This document shows, in pieces, positions 1 to 7,738 of a stretch of 19,693 nucleotides of DNA (position 1 is its first letter; the number at the start of each line of letters is the position of its first letter). The position numbers and the translations under genes were made by a program. The notes below the pieces were generated by a model that made no database searches, was not told where the DNA came from, and saw only the letters and a list, made by a program, of their open reading frames with translations. Source of the stretch: Streptococcus parasanguinis (GTDB taxonomy: Bacteria > Bacillota > Bacilli > Lactobacillales > Streptococcaceae); assembly GCA_018377375.1 (NCBI GenBank), contig JAGZZN010000035.1, forward strand, positions 1 to 19,693, read 5' to 3'.

Positions 1-1872
1 GTGGACTGGTGAGTTACCAGTTTGTTTAGAGTAAGCAACGTTAGAAGTGATGGTAAGAAGTGAAACAGTTGCTTCAGCGTTCTTGTAAAGTTTGTGGCTG
101 CGAAGACGAGTAGTGTAAGCTTCGATCAACCATTCTGCCAATTCGTTAGAACGTGGGTCATCTTCACCCCAACGTGGGTATTCACCGATTGTTTCGTAAT
201 CGTAGATGTAGCCATCTTCGTCACGGATTGGTTTAACAGTAGCGTATTTGATTGCTGACAAAGTATCAACAGTGTTAGCGAATCCACAGATACCGAATCC
301 CATGTTAGCGCGTTGGTGAGTTGGCAAGAAGGCCATTTGAACAGCTTCGTAGTTGTACTTATCAGTCATGTAGTGGATGATGTTCAAAGCATCTACGTAA
401 GTGTCTGTCAACCAGTCAAGAGATTTTTCGAAGTTTGCTTTAACGGATTCGAATTCAAGAACTTCGTCACGGATTGGATCGATGTCAAATACTTTATAGT
501 CTTTATGAACATCGTCGTAACCACCGTTCAAACCAGTAAGAAGAGCTTTAAGAACATTAACACGAGCACCGAAGTATTGGATGTTGTGGCGTTGTTCTTC
601 GTTTTCTGGGTCAAGTGGAGATACACAACATGAGATACAGCTCATTTCACCGTATCCGTCTTTCGCCATTGTTGTTACACCTTCGTATTGGATAGAAGAG
701 TGTTTATGGCTCATGTGCATACAGTAGCGACGGAAGTTGTATGGCAATTTGTCAGTCCAAAGAACTGTCAAGTTTGGTTCTGGAGAGTTACCGATGTTGT
801 CCAAAGTGTTCAAGAAACGGTAGTCCATCTTAGTAACACGGTGACGACCGTCGTTACCCATACCAGCCATTGATGTTGTGATGAAGGTTGGGTCACCTGA
901 GTACAATTCGTCGTAAGCTTTTGTACGAGCAAATTTAACAGTACGCAATTTCATAACGAAATCATCAACGAATTCTTGGATTTCTGATTCAGTGTAAGTA
1001 CCACGAGACAAGTCACGTTCAGCGTAGATATCCAAAACGATTGGCACACGTCCAAGAGAAGTAGCAGCACCGTTGATCACACGGCAGACAGCCATGAAGG
1101 CGATGTTTGTCCATTGGATCGCTTCTTTTGTATCGAAGGCAGGACGACGTACGTCTACACCATAAAGGTCACCCAATTTAACAACTTCTTGAAGTGCTTG
1201 GTATTGAAGGTTTACTTCTTCACGAAGACGGATTGATTCTTCATCGATTTCAGTAATAGAGTTCCAGTCGTTTGCTTTTTCAGCCATCAAGTAGTCAGCA
1301 CCGTAAAGAGCCAAACGAGCATAAACCCCGATGATACGTCCACGAGAGTAAGCGTCTGGAAGACCAGTTACAGTGTGAGCGTGACGAGCACGACGGATGT
1401 TAGAAGTGTAAGCGCGGAAGATACCGTCGTTTACAGTTGTAACGTATTTTGTGAAGATTTCATGAACTGCAGGATCTGGTTCGTATCCATTTTCTTTCAA
1501 AGTAGTTTCCGCCATACGGATACCACCACGAGGCATGAAGTTCAATTTGAACAATTCATCATTTTGGATACCGAAGATGACTTCGTTTTCTTTGTCGATA
1601 TATCCAGCTGCGATATCAGCGATAGATGTTGGACGGTTATCGTATGGGAAACGAGTTTCTTCGTAATGAGCTTTTGTTTCTTCAACAATCTTCTTGATGT
1701 GAAGAGAACGTTCAGTTGGACCAGCTAGGAAGCTTTCATCTCCATCATAAGGTGTGTAGTTAGCTTGAACGAAGCGAGAAACGCTTGCTTTTTCTTTCCA
1801 ATCTTCACCTTTGAAGCCTTCCCAGGCTTTGTCAAAAATATCTTGTGCTTCAACGACTGTTTTAACAACCAT
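1..1872 (-). CDS. pflB: Formate C-acetyltransferase (pyruvate formate-lyase), C-terminus cut by window edge
   Basis: Glycyl-radical enzyme that converts pyruvate and CoA to acetyl-CoA and formate in anaerobic mixed-acid fermentation; cytosolic. The reverse strand is open from ATG at 1872 (MVVKTVVEAQDIFDKAW) to the window edge, 624 codons without a stop. The family runs to about 770 residues, so roughly 150 residues are missing, including the C-terminal glycine that carries the radical. The paired active-site cysteines are present as Cys415-Cys416 (SCISCCVSPLDPE). A GAGGAAA ribosome site lies before the start. Arginine is almost always CGT, which marks a highly expressed gene. It stands alone and is divergent from dinB. 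The PflB identity is firm; the only doubt is what lies past the edge. It needs a PflA activase, which is not in the window. Confidence 0.97.
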   Translation of the reverse strand, partial: MVVKTVVEAQDIFDKAWEGFKGEDWKEKASVSRFVQANYTPYDGDESFLAGPTERSLHIKKIVEETKAHYEETRFPYDNRPTSIADIAAGYIDKENEVIFGIQNDELFKLNFMPRGGIRMAETTLKENGYEPDPAVHEIFTKYVTTVNDGIFRAYTSNIRRARHAHTVTGLPDAYSRGRIIGVYARLALYGADYLMAEKANDWNSITEIDEESIRLREEVNLQYQALQEVVKLGDLYGVDVRRPAFDTKEAIQWTNIAFMAVCRVINGAATSLGRVPIVLDIYAERDLSRGTYTESEIQEFVDDFVMKLRTVKFARTKAYDELYSGDPTFITTSMAGMGNDGRHRVTKMDYRFLNTLDNIGNSPEPNLTVLWTDKLPYNFRRYCMHMSHKHSSIQYEGVTTMAKDGYGEMSCISCCVSPLDPENEEQRHNIQYFGARVNVLKALLTGLNGGYDDVHKDYKVFDIDPIRDEVLEFESVKANFEKSLDWLTDTYVDALNIIHYMTDKYNYEAVQMAFLPTHQRANMGFGICGFANTVDTLSAIKYATVKPIRDEDGYIYDYETIGEYPRWGEDDPRSNELAEWLIEAYTTRLRSHKLYKNAEATVSLLTITSNVAYSKQTGNSPVH

Positions 1873-1927
1873 TTTTATTTTCCTCTATTGTCTTTCTAGC
1901 AACTATATCTGTTGCACTTACAATAGT

Positions 1928-1956
1928 AGTATACCATACAGAAACCGGTTACACAA
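1928..1956 (-). promoter_or_regulatory. pflB promoter with overlapping cre (CcpA) site
   Basis: On the reverse strand, TTGTGT (1956-1951) and TATACT (1933-1928) are 17 bases apart, with TGG just before the -10 (extended -10). The reverse-strand sequence TGTAACCGGTTTCT (1953-1940) fits the catabolite-responsive consensus TGNAANCGNWNNCW at every fixed position and overlaps the -35 and spacer. Its centre is the palindrome AACCGGTT (1943-1950). CcpA control of pfl is known in streptococci; binding at this position would block RNA polymerase, so repression on rapidly used sugar is my inference. Confidence 0.75.
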
Positions 1957-1963
1957 AGACAAA

Positions 1964-1992
1964 TTGCGAAAAATAGCAGATTCTTTTATAAT
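1964..1992 (+). promoter_or_regulatory. Candidate upstream plus-strand promoter, target unclear
   Basis: TTGCGA (1964-1969) and TATAAT (1987-1992) are 17 bases apart. The transcript would start near 1999, about 135 bases before dinB and beyond the dinB-proximal promoter. It could be a second dinB promoter or make a short RNA. The following stretch holds CATTTT-TG-AAAATG (2024-2037), a short inverted repeat. I see no coding sequence or terminator of its own, so this may also be a chance match in AT-rich DNA. Confidence 0.35.
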
Positions 1993-2083
1993 ACAGTTTC
2001 AACTCTTCTGCGATACTGTACTACATTTTTGAAAATGAACACGAATTTCCATCAATTTTCATGTTTTTAGGAGGGGCCGATTT

Positions 2084-2112
2084 TTGCAATTCTAAAATTT
2101 TCTTCTTATAAT
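2084..2112 (+). promoter_or_regulatory. dinB promoter
   Basis: TTGCAA (2084-2089) and a perfect TATAAT (2107-2112) are 17 bases apart. Transcription would begin near 2119, giving a leader of only about 14 bases that is almost entirely the AAAGGAGGG ribosome site (from 2118). Confidence 0.8.
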
Positions 2113-2132
2113 AGAAAAAAGGAGGGTGAAAA

Positions 2133-3239
2133 ATGCTGATATTTCCATTGGTGAATGATACGAGTCGCAAGATTATTCATATTGATATGGATGCATTTTT
2201 TGCTGCTGTCGAAGAAAGAGACAATCCTAGTTTAAAGGGGAAGCCTGTCGTAATTGGCCAGGACCCTCGTCAATCAGGAGGGAGAGGTGTGGTCTCGACC
2301 TGTAACTATGAAGCACGGAAATATGGCATTCATTCGGCGATGAGTTCCAAAGAAGCGCTGGATCTTTGTCCCCAAGCGATCTTTATCTCTGGAAATTATG
2401 AGAAATACCGAGAAGTGGGCGAGCAGGTTCGTGAGATTTTCAAGCGTTATACAGATGTGATCGAGCCCATGAGTATTGATGAAGCCTATCTAGATGTGAC
2501 GGAAAATAAAATCCAGAGCAAATCAGCTGTCAAAATCGCTCGCTTGATTCAGCATGCGATCTGGGAAGAGCTGCATCTCACAGCTTCAGCGGGTGTTTCT
2601 TATAATAAGTTTTTGGCAAAGATGGCGAGTGACTACCAAAAACCCCGTGGCCTAACGGTGGTCTTGCCGGAGGATGCTGAGGATTTCCTGAGCCAGATGG
2701 ACATTGCCAAATTTCACGGGGTAGGAAAGAAGACAGTGGAGCGCCTGCATGAGATGGGGGTCTATACTGGCGCGGATCTTTTAGCTATCCCGGAGATGAC
2801 TTTGATCGATCGATTTGGGCGCTTTGGCTATGATCTCTTTCGTAAGGCGCGAGGCATTCACAATAGCCCTGTCAAGAGCCATCGGATCCGCAAGTCGATC
2901 GGAAAAGAGCGGACCTACCGCAAGCTCCTTTATGCTGAAGATGATATTGTAGAAGAAATTGCCAATCTGTCCAGTAAGGTAGCCCAATCGCTGGAAAAAC
3001 ACGGCAAGCAAGGAAAGACCTTGGTTTTAAAAGTGCGCTATGGAGACTTCACCACCCTGACCAAGCGGATGACATTGACGGAGCCAACACGAGAGGCTGA
3101 GCGGATCAATCGTTCCGCTCGCCAAATTTTTCAAGAAATTGAATCGACAAATACTGGAATCCGCCTCTTGGGTGTCACCATGACCAATTTCGTCGATCAT
3201 ACTGAGCTGCCTTTGGTGGAAGAAAAAGAAAACGACTAG
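2133..3239 (+). CDS. dinB: DNA polymerase IV (Y-family translesion polymerase)
   Basis: Low-fidelity translesion polymerase that extends past damaged or mispaired template bases. The 368 residues have the usual Y-family length. The catalytic carboxylates are visible: Asp18 and Asp20 in IDMDAFFAAVE, and Asp116-Glu117 in MSIDEAYLD; Phe23 occupies the steric-gate position that excludes ribonucleotides. The palm/fingers part (to about 170) is followed by the helix-hairpin-helix thumb (FHGVGKKTVERLHEMG, about 195-210) and the little finger (about 250-350). The tail has TELPLV, a weak version of a clamp-binding QLxLF motif. Start chosen at the ATG behind AAAGGAGGG with 6-7 base spacing. The gene has its own promoter and converges on recD2, sharing its terminator. 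Confidence 0.97.
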   Translation: MLIFPLVNDTSRKIIHIDMDAFFAAVEERDNPSLKGKPVVIGQDPRQSGGRGVVSTCNYEARKYGIHSAMSSKEALDLCPQAIFISGNYEKYREVGEQVREIFKRYTDVIEPMSIDEAYLDVTENKIQSKSAVKIARLIQHAIWEELHLTASAGVSYNKFLAKMASDYQKPRGLTVVLPEDAEDFLSQMDIAKFHGVGKKTVERLHEMGVYTGADLLAIPEMTLIDRFGRFGYDLFRKARGIHNSPVKSHRIRKSIGKERTYRKLLYAEDDIVEEIANLSSKVAQSLEKHGKQGKTLVLKVRYGDFTTLTKRMTLTEPTREAERINRSARQIFQEIESTNTGIRLLGVTMTNFVDHTELPLVEEKEND

Positions 3240-3262
3240 TTTGTGCACTAGTCGTATTTTTT
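3231..3262. terminator. Bidirectional terminator shared by dinB and recD2
   Basis: Perfect 9-bp stem ACGACTAGT (3232-3240) / ACTAGTCGT (3247-3255) with a 6-base loop TTGTGC. Six T follow on the plus strand (3257-3262); the A-rich stretch 3221-3231 supplies the T-tract for the minus strand. Both stop codons, dinB TAG (3237-3239) and recD2 TAG (3250-3248), lie inside the arms. Confidence 0.88.
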
Positions 3263-5680
3263 GATGTCAAAAAAGGCTGCAATCTCTTCTTCAGTCAGTC
3301 CGATCATAGGAGAGATGGTGTGAAGATTGTCTTCTGTCAATCGATAGACAGTCGGTTCATCAGGCTCAGCCTTCCTTTCAACAGTCCCTTCCTTGCTTTG
3401 TGCGGATTCGACTGTAGCAGAAGCGGTGGCAACGGCTGAAGAAGAGTCTTTGGTCGCCTCGCCTCCGTCCAGGTCCTTGAAGCGCTCCACCAAGTAGGTC
3501 TTGCGCGCAGTACCGGTATTTTTAGTAGCGTAATCAAAGGCGCTGTATTCCCCTAAGAGGATCAGTTTGCTCTTGGAGCGCGTGATGGCAGTATAGATCA
3601 AATTACGCTGCAACATTCGGTGGCTTTGATTGGTAATGGGTAAAATCACCACCGGAAATTCACTTCCTTGTGATTTGTGAATACTCATCGCATAGGCTAA
3701 GCGAATTTTGTACCAATCATTGCGCGGGTAGACGATTTCATTGCCATCAAATTGGATGGTCAATTCATCTTGCTTGGATTCTGTATATTTTCCTGGGAGA
3801 AGGTCGGTGATGTAGCCAATATCTCCATTAAAGACATTGCTTTCTGCATCATTGACCAGATGGATGACCTTATCTCCATCGCGGTATTGGCAGTCTGGCG
3901 TGTCAAAGACCACCTGATCTTTGACAGCTGGATTGAGAAGGTCTTGCATGAGCGTATTGATATTGTCAATGCCGGCCTGGCCCTTGTACATGGGTGCCAA
4001 GACTTGGATATCTCGAGCAGGGATCTGACTGCGAAGGGCAGCAGAAGTGATTTGTTCGATCATCTTAGGGATGTGTTCGCTTCCGGCTTCGAAATAAGAG
4101 CGGTCAGCTTTTCGTTCTGTGAAATCTTGAGGAAGCTTGCCCTGGCGAATGTCTCCTGCTAGTGAGACAATGGTCGAGTCCTCACTCTGACGGAAAATAT
4201 GCTCCAGTTTGGTCTGAGGGATGCTTGGGATCTGCAAGAGATCAGCTAAGACCTGACCAGGACTGACAGAAGGCAATTGGTCTGCATCTCCCACAATCAA
4301 GAGTTTGGTATCGGTTGCGATATTGCTGAGTAATTGATTAGCCAGCCAGGTATCGACCATAGAAAACTCGTCTACAATGATAAAGTCTGCGTCTAAATAG
4401 TCATCCAAGTGGCTGGTGTCATCATCTCCTGTCATCCCCAAATGTCGGTGGATGGTGGCGCTCGGAAGTCCTGTCAGCTCATTCATGCGTCTAGCTGCCC
4501 GTCCCGTTGGGGCAGCCAAGAGGATCGGCAGGTCTTGTTTCTTGCGAAGATCCAGCTGGTGGAGTTGGGCATAGACACTGATCATCCCATTGATAACGGT
4601 AGTCTTTCCTGTCCCCGGTCCCCCGGTGAGGATAAAGACCTTATTTTGGATAGCTTGGTGAATCGCCTCTTTTTGAATCGCATCGTAGCGAATCCCTAAA
4701 TCTTTTTCAACCTCCTCAATCGCCTGGTTGATTTTCTCAGGGTCAAATGAAGTCGACTTTCCTTTTTCCAACAATCTACCGATATGACTGCGAATTCCTT
4801 CCTCCGCAAAGAAGAGGCTGTTGTCAAAGATCTTGGTGTCCACGTTTTGGACCTTGTCTTCCTCGATGAGGCATCCTAATTCTTGGGCGACAGTAGAAGG
4901 ATCCAATTCTACTGGCCGAGCTGATTCTAACAGGTCAATGGTATAGCGTAGGAGGTCCTTGGCTTCGATGTAGGTATTTCCAGTCTCGATAGAGTAGCTA
5001 AAAAGGCTGTGGATCAGACCCGCGCGGAAACGCTCAGGGGCGTCACTTGCAATGCCCAATTCTTCGGCTAGTTGGTCCGCAATTTTAAAGCCCATACCTT
5101 GGATATCTTCCACCAATCGGTAGGGCTGTTGCTCCACGATCTGGAGGGTTTCTTCTTTATAAAAGTCTTGGATCTGAAAGGCCAATTTATTGGGAATGCC
5201 ATAGTTGGCTAGTTGGGCGAGAATGCGCTCTGTCCCGTAATTCTGACGGAGTTTTTCTACAAAAGCCAGGCGGTTTTTCTTGGAGAGGCCTGTGATTTCT
5301 TCTAATTTTTCAGGGGCCTCCAAAATTTTGTCAATGGTATCGTCCCCATAGAGGTCCACGATTTTTTGGGCTGTTTTGAGACCAATTCCTTTAAAGTGAT
5401 CACTAGAAAAATATTTCACTAAGCCCTTGCTAGAGGGTTTGGCACGTTCATAGCGACTGATTTTGAGCTGCTCTCCGTATTTAGGATGATGGACCAGCTC
5501 CCCCCAGAAGGTGTAGTCTTCGCCTTCCATGATATCTGCCATGGTGCCCGTCACAATAATCTCAAAATCATTAAAGTTTTCGGCATCGGTATCGCTGATA
5601 TCGAGCAAGAGGATTCGAAAAAAACTGCTAGGATTTTCAAAAATAATGCGCTCAATAGTACCAGAAAAATAATATTCCAT
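3248..5680 (-). CDS. recD2: RecD2-type 5'-3' DNA helicase (RecD-like, no RecBC)
   Basis: Superfamily 1B helicase of the RecD2 group, found in bacteria without RecBC; involved in replication-fork maintenance and repair. From the ATG at 5680 it has 810 residues, close to the usual 750-830. The N-terminal OB-like part (to about 75) is followed by helix-hairpin-helix repeats (FKGIGLKTAQKIVDLYG near 97-112, IQGMGFKIADQLAEELG near 193-209). The helicase core has Walker A GGPGTGKT (353-360), Walker B IIVDEFSM (434-441), GDADQLPSV (464-472), FRQ (496-498), then AMSIHKSQGSEFPVV and YTAITRSK near the C-terminus. The last 90 residues are a low-complexity Ser/Ala/Glu linker plus an acidic tail. Start: AAGGA sits 9 bases before ATG 5680; an adjacent ATG at 5683 is equally possible. 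The open frame goes on to 5716, but that part overlaps a hairpin and has no ribosome site. It is last in the rnhC-lepB-recD2 set. Confidence 0.95.
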   Translation of the reverse strand: MEYYFSGTIERIIFENPSSFFRILLLDISDTDAENFNDFEIIVTGTMADIMEGEDYTFWGELVHHPKYGEQLKISRYERAKPSSKGLVKYFSSDHFKGIGLKTAQKIVDLYGDDTIDKILEAPEKLEEITGLSKKNRLAFVEKLRQNYGTERILAQLANYGIPNKLAFQIQDFYKEETLQIVEQQPYRLVEDIQGMGFKIADQLAEELGIASDAPERFRAGLIHSLFSYSIETGNTYIEAKDLLRYTIDLLESARPVELDPSTVAQELGCLIEEDKVQNVDTKIFDNSLFFAEEGIRSHIGRLLEKGKSTSFDPEKINQAIEEVEKDLGIRYDAIQKEAIHQAIQNKVFILTGGPGTGKTTVINGMISVYAQLHQLDLRKKQDLPILLAAPTGRAARRMNELTGLPSATIHRHLGMTGDDDTSHLDDYLDADFIIVDEFSMVDTWLANQLLSNIATDTKLLIVGDADQLPSVSPGQVLADLLQIPSIPQTKLEHIFRQSEDSTIVSLAGDIRQGKLPQDFTERKADRSYFEAGSEHIPKMIEQITSAALRSQIPARDIQVLAPMYKGQAGIDNINTLMQDLLNPAVKDQVVFDTPDCQYRDGDKVIHLVNDAESNVFNGDIGYITDLLPGKYTESKQDELTIQFDGNEIVYPRNDWYKIRLAYAMSIHKSQGSEFPVVILPITNQSHRMLQRNLIYTAITRSKSKLILLGEYSAFDYATKNTGTARKTYLVERFKDLDGGEATKDSSSAVATASATVESAQSKEGTVERKAEPDEPTVYRLTEDNLHTISPMIGLTEEEIAAFFDIKKYD

Positions 5681-5704
5681 CATTTCTTTCCTTTTTATAA
5701 AGCA

Positions 5705-5730
5705 AGGCTGGGACATACTTGTCTCAGCCT
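5705..5730. repeat. GGCTGGGAC-type hairpin between lepB and recD2
   Basis: Inverted repeat AGGCTGGGACA (5705-5715) / TGTCTCAGCCT (5720-5730) with a 4-base loop and one G-T pair. The left arm matches the first hairpin of the repeat at 16207-16234 (AGGCTGGGAC). No strong T-tract follows on either strand, so it may only slow or process the lepB-recD2 transcript. It is best read as a lone hairpin of the same dispersed family. Confidence 0.6.
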
Positions 5731-5747
5731 CAGTCTGTTAATCTATA

Positions 5748-6398
5748 CTAATAAGTTTTGAAAGGGTAGATCGGCCATAGTCTAAAGACAGCTTGCCCTT
5801 TGATTTGTTCTTTCTTGAAAGCTCCGACCTGACGGCTATCTTTTGAAACGATCCGGTCATCTCCAAGTAGGAGGTATTCATCGTCGAGCAACTTCAAGGT
5901 AAATTTAGGATTGCCATCCTTGTCTACTGTAAAAGCTTGGGCTGTATTGGCCAATTGGCGGAAGAGTTCTCCGTTTTCTTCGAACCCTTTTCCAGTGTAG
6001 GTCGATTGCAATTTATCTTTTTTGAAACGAGCAATGTAGTCTTTCAAATAGGGCTCATTGGTCTTTTTCCCATTGATGTAGAGGGTATCGTTATCGTATT
6101 GGATGGTATCTCCAGGAAGACCGATGACCCGTTTGACGATGTCCTTGGTTTTACCGTCGTCGTCTTTTTCACTGGCAACGACAATGTCGAAACGATCAAT
6201 CGAGAGGTGGTTGACCACAAGGAGGTACTCGCTATCAGCTAGGGTTGGATCCATCGAATGGCCGTCCACCTTGACCGGAGCCCAGAGGTAGATGCGAGAG
6301 GCGATAATGAGACCAACAATAATACTGAAGAGGCCCCATTCTTTAAGGAATCTCACCACTGGTGAGCTAGATGACTGTTTTGAACTTCTTTTTGACAT
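5748..6398 (-). CDS. lepB: Type I signal peptidase
   Basis: Membrane serine protease that removes signal peptides from exported proteins on the outer face of the membrane. 216 residues. A basic, Ser-rich N-terminus (SKRSSKQSSSS) precedes one membrane helix (about 22-40), then box B with the nucleophile Ser48 (VDGHSMDPTL). The general base is Lys89 in DIVKRVIGLPGD, and GDDRIVSKDSRQVG forms the conserved box near the C-terminus. A Ser/Lys dyad, single helix and roughly 200 residues match Gram-positive LepB. It starts 3 bases after the rnhC stop, so it is likely translated from the same mRNA; its ribosome site (AGAAAG) is weak and lies inside rnhC. Some streptococci have a second signal peptidase elsewhere, so paralogue naming is not certain. 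Confidence 0.95.
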   Translation of the reverse strand: MSKRSSKQSSSSPVVRFLKEWGLFSIIVGLIIASRIYLWAPVKVDGHSMDPTLADSEYLLVVNHLSIDRFDIVVASEKDDDGKTKDIVKRVIGLPGDTIQYDNDTLYINGKKTNEPYLKDYIARFKKDKLQSTYTGKGFEENGELFRQLANTAQAFTVDKDGNPKFTLKLLDDEYLLLGDDRIVSKDSRQVGAFKKEQIKGQAVFRLWPIYPFKTY

Positions 6399-6401
6399 AA
6401 C

Positions 6402-7301
6402 TTATCTTTCTAGTAATTTCTTTGCTTTTTCTGTGTTTTTAAAATGGAGTTTGGCACAATAATCCAGAGCTTTCATCCCGTAGGTCTGAAGCAGTTTAGC
6501 AGCGACTTGGTCTGACTTCGCCCCTGCTCCACTAGGGAGATTAAAGCCCAGTTCCTTGCCCAGATCTTCCAGATTTTGAAGGAAGAGATTGCGGGCGATG
6601 ATGGAACTAACCGCAACAGCTAAATACTTGCTTTCTGCTTTTTCTTCCAAATCAATGGCTTGGGTGACCTGATTTTTTTCAGCTTTCACATATTTTTGGT
6701 AGTTTTTAGCCGTCGTAAAGGCATCGATCACAATTCGCTCTGCTTGGACTCCTTTATTTAATAGAAGATAGATAGCCTGGTTGTGCAGGGCCACTTTGAC
6801 CGAAACAGCATTGTAGCCAGAAGCAATGACTTCATTGTACTTCTTTGGAGACAATAAGAGTGCTTGGTGCTGGATGTTTTCCTCAAGGAGAGGAGCCAAT
6901 TGCTGAATTTTTCGATCATCCAAGGTCTTTGAATCCCCAACACCGAGCTTTTTGAGCCAGTCGTGCTGGTCAGGTGTGACAAAGGATGCAACGACGGTGA
7001 GTCCACCAAAATAAGAGCCGTTTCCGACCTCGTCGGTTCCGATCATGGCTAGATCTTGTCGTGCAGATGAAGTAGTAGAACCTTTAGGGTTCCCAGCATC
7101 TTGCCCGAAAAAGGCCAGGTAAGGAGTAAGGTCATTGCCTTGAAGCAAGACTTTTCCAGACTTGTAGATCGAAACGGTCGCTCCCTCTAGTCGAAAGAAA
7201 TAATCCATATGAGGGTTCTTGCTTTGAGAGAGAGAGTTGCGATAGGTATGGACAAAATCAAGGATTTGCTCCTGTGTTGGAGTGAGTGTCATACTTTCCA
7301 T
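6402..7301 (-). CDS. rnhC: Ribonuclease HIII
   Basis: Cleaves the RNA strand of RNA-DNA hybrids (R-loops, primer remnants); cytosolic. From ATG 7301 it has 299 residues, normal for RNase HIII (about 300-310). An N-terminal TBP-like substrate-binding part (to about 85, KNPHMDYFFRLEGATVSIYKSGKVLLQG) is specific for HIII over HII. The catalytic domain begins with IGTDEVGNGSYFGG, where Asp and Glu are metal ligands, and continues with GVGDSKTL, VIDAFTTA, and SKYLAVAVSSIIAR. Three starts are in frame: GTG 7307, ATG 7301 and ATG 7292. I chose 7301 because MESMTLTP lines up with the pneumococcal start as I recall it and because a promoter ends just before it. There is no normal ribosome site. First gene of the rnhC-lepB-recD2 set and divergent from zapA. 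Confidence 0.93.
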   Translation of the reverse strand: MESMTLTPTQEQILDFVHTYRNSLSQSKNPHMDYFFRLEGATVSIYKSGKVLLQGNDLTPYLAFFGQDAGNPKGSTTSSARQDLAMIGTDEVGNGSYFGGLTVVASFVTPDQHDWLKKLGVGDSKTLDDRKIQQLAPLLEENIQHQALLLSPKKYNEVIASGYNAVSVKVALHNQAIYLLLNKGVQAERIVIDAFTTAKNYQKYVKAEKNQVTQAIDLEEKAESKYLAVAVSSIIARNLFLQNLEDLGKELGFNLPSGAGAKSDQVAAKLLQTYGMKALDYCAKLHFKNTEKAKKLLER

Positions 7302-7308
7302 AACCACT

Positions 7309-7317
7309 ATTGTACCA
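7309..7317 (-). promoter_or_regulatory. rnhC extended -10 promoter
   Basis: Reverse strand reads TGGTACAAT (7317-7309), an extended -10. No convincing -35 is found 16-18 bases upstream (TCCCTC). Only 7 bases (AGTGGTT) separate the -10 from ATG 7301, so transcription would start at or next to the start codon. Confidence 0.55.
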
Positions 7318-7391
7318 CAAATTCAGGGAGAGAGGGAGCAAAAAGAAAGAAAGAATCCACTGGAAAATCCCTGTGAAGAGGGGCTTTGCTA

Positions 7392-7420
7392 CTGACAAAG
7401 CTAGCCATTTTTGGTATAAT
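7392..7420 (+). promoter_or_regulatory. zapA-cvpA-mutS2 promoter
   Basis: CTGACA (7392-7397) and TATAAT (7415-7420) are 17 bases apart, with TGG just before the -10. A small inverted repeat, GCTTTG (7383-7388) / CAAAGC (7396-7401), overlaps the -35. Expected transcription start is near 7427, leaving a very short leader that holds GAGGTGA. Confidence 0.82.
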
Positions 7421-7437
7421 ACCGTGAGGTGATTTTT

Positions 7438-7728
7438 ATGGCGAGCTTAAATAGATATAAATTTACATTTGGAAACAAAGCGCTCACTTTAACAACCAAC
7501 CATGATAATTTGTTTATGGAAGAAGTCGAACGTGTTGCGAAAGAAAAATACCAAGCAATTAAGGAACAAATGCCAGAGGCAGATGATGAAACCATCGCGA
7601 TCCTATTGGCAGTAAACAGTTTGTCCATGCAACTGAATCGCGAGATTGAGTTTGACGACAAAGAAAAAGAATTAGATGATTTTCGTCGCAAGGCTTTAGA
7701 CGACTTAAAGGATAAATCATCCAAATAA
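7438..7728 (+). CDS. zapA: Cell division protein ZapA
   Basis: 96-residue ZapA-like protein that binds FtsZ filaments and bundles them at the division ring. The start MASLNRYKFTFGNKALTLTT gives the short beta-strand head domain, and the rest is a long charged helix (about 25-95, with EEVERVAKEKY and DDKEKELDDFRRKALDDLKDK) that would form the coiled-coil dimer/tetramer. Start at 7438 because GAGGTGA lies 6 bases upstream; an in-frame GTG at 7429 lies inside that ribosome site and is rejected. First gene of a plus-strand operon with cvpA 10 bases downstream. The family assignment rests on size, layout and conserved neighbours; single residues are weakly diagnostic. Confidence 0.85.
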   Translation: MASLNRYKFTFGNKALTLTTNHDNLFMEEVERVAKEKYQAIKEQMPEADDETIAILLAVNSLSMQLNREIEFDDKEKELDDFRRKALDDLKDKSSK

Positions 7729-7738
7729 GAGGAGATAA

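Noticed and set aside
313..1728. Several 60-117 codon plus-strand frames opposite pflB
   Set aside because: All shadows of the codon-biased pflB frame, with Val/Phe/Ser-rich composition and no ribosome sites.
5681..5716. Longer recD2 start at 5716
   Set aside because: The extra 12 codons overlap a hairpin, have no ribosome site, and are not part of the RecD2 N-terminus; ATG 5680 (or 5683) has AAGGA.
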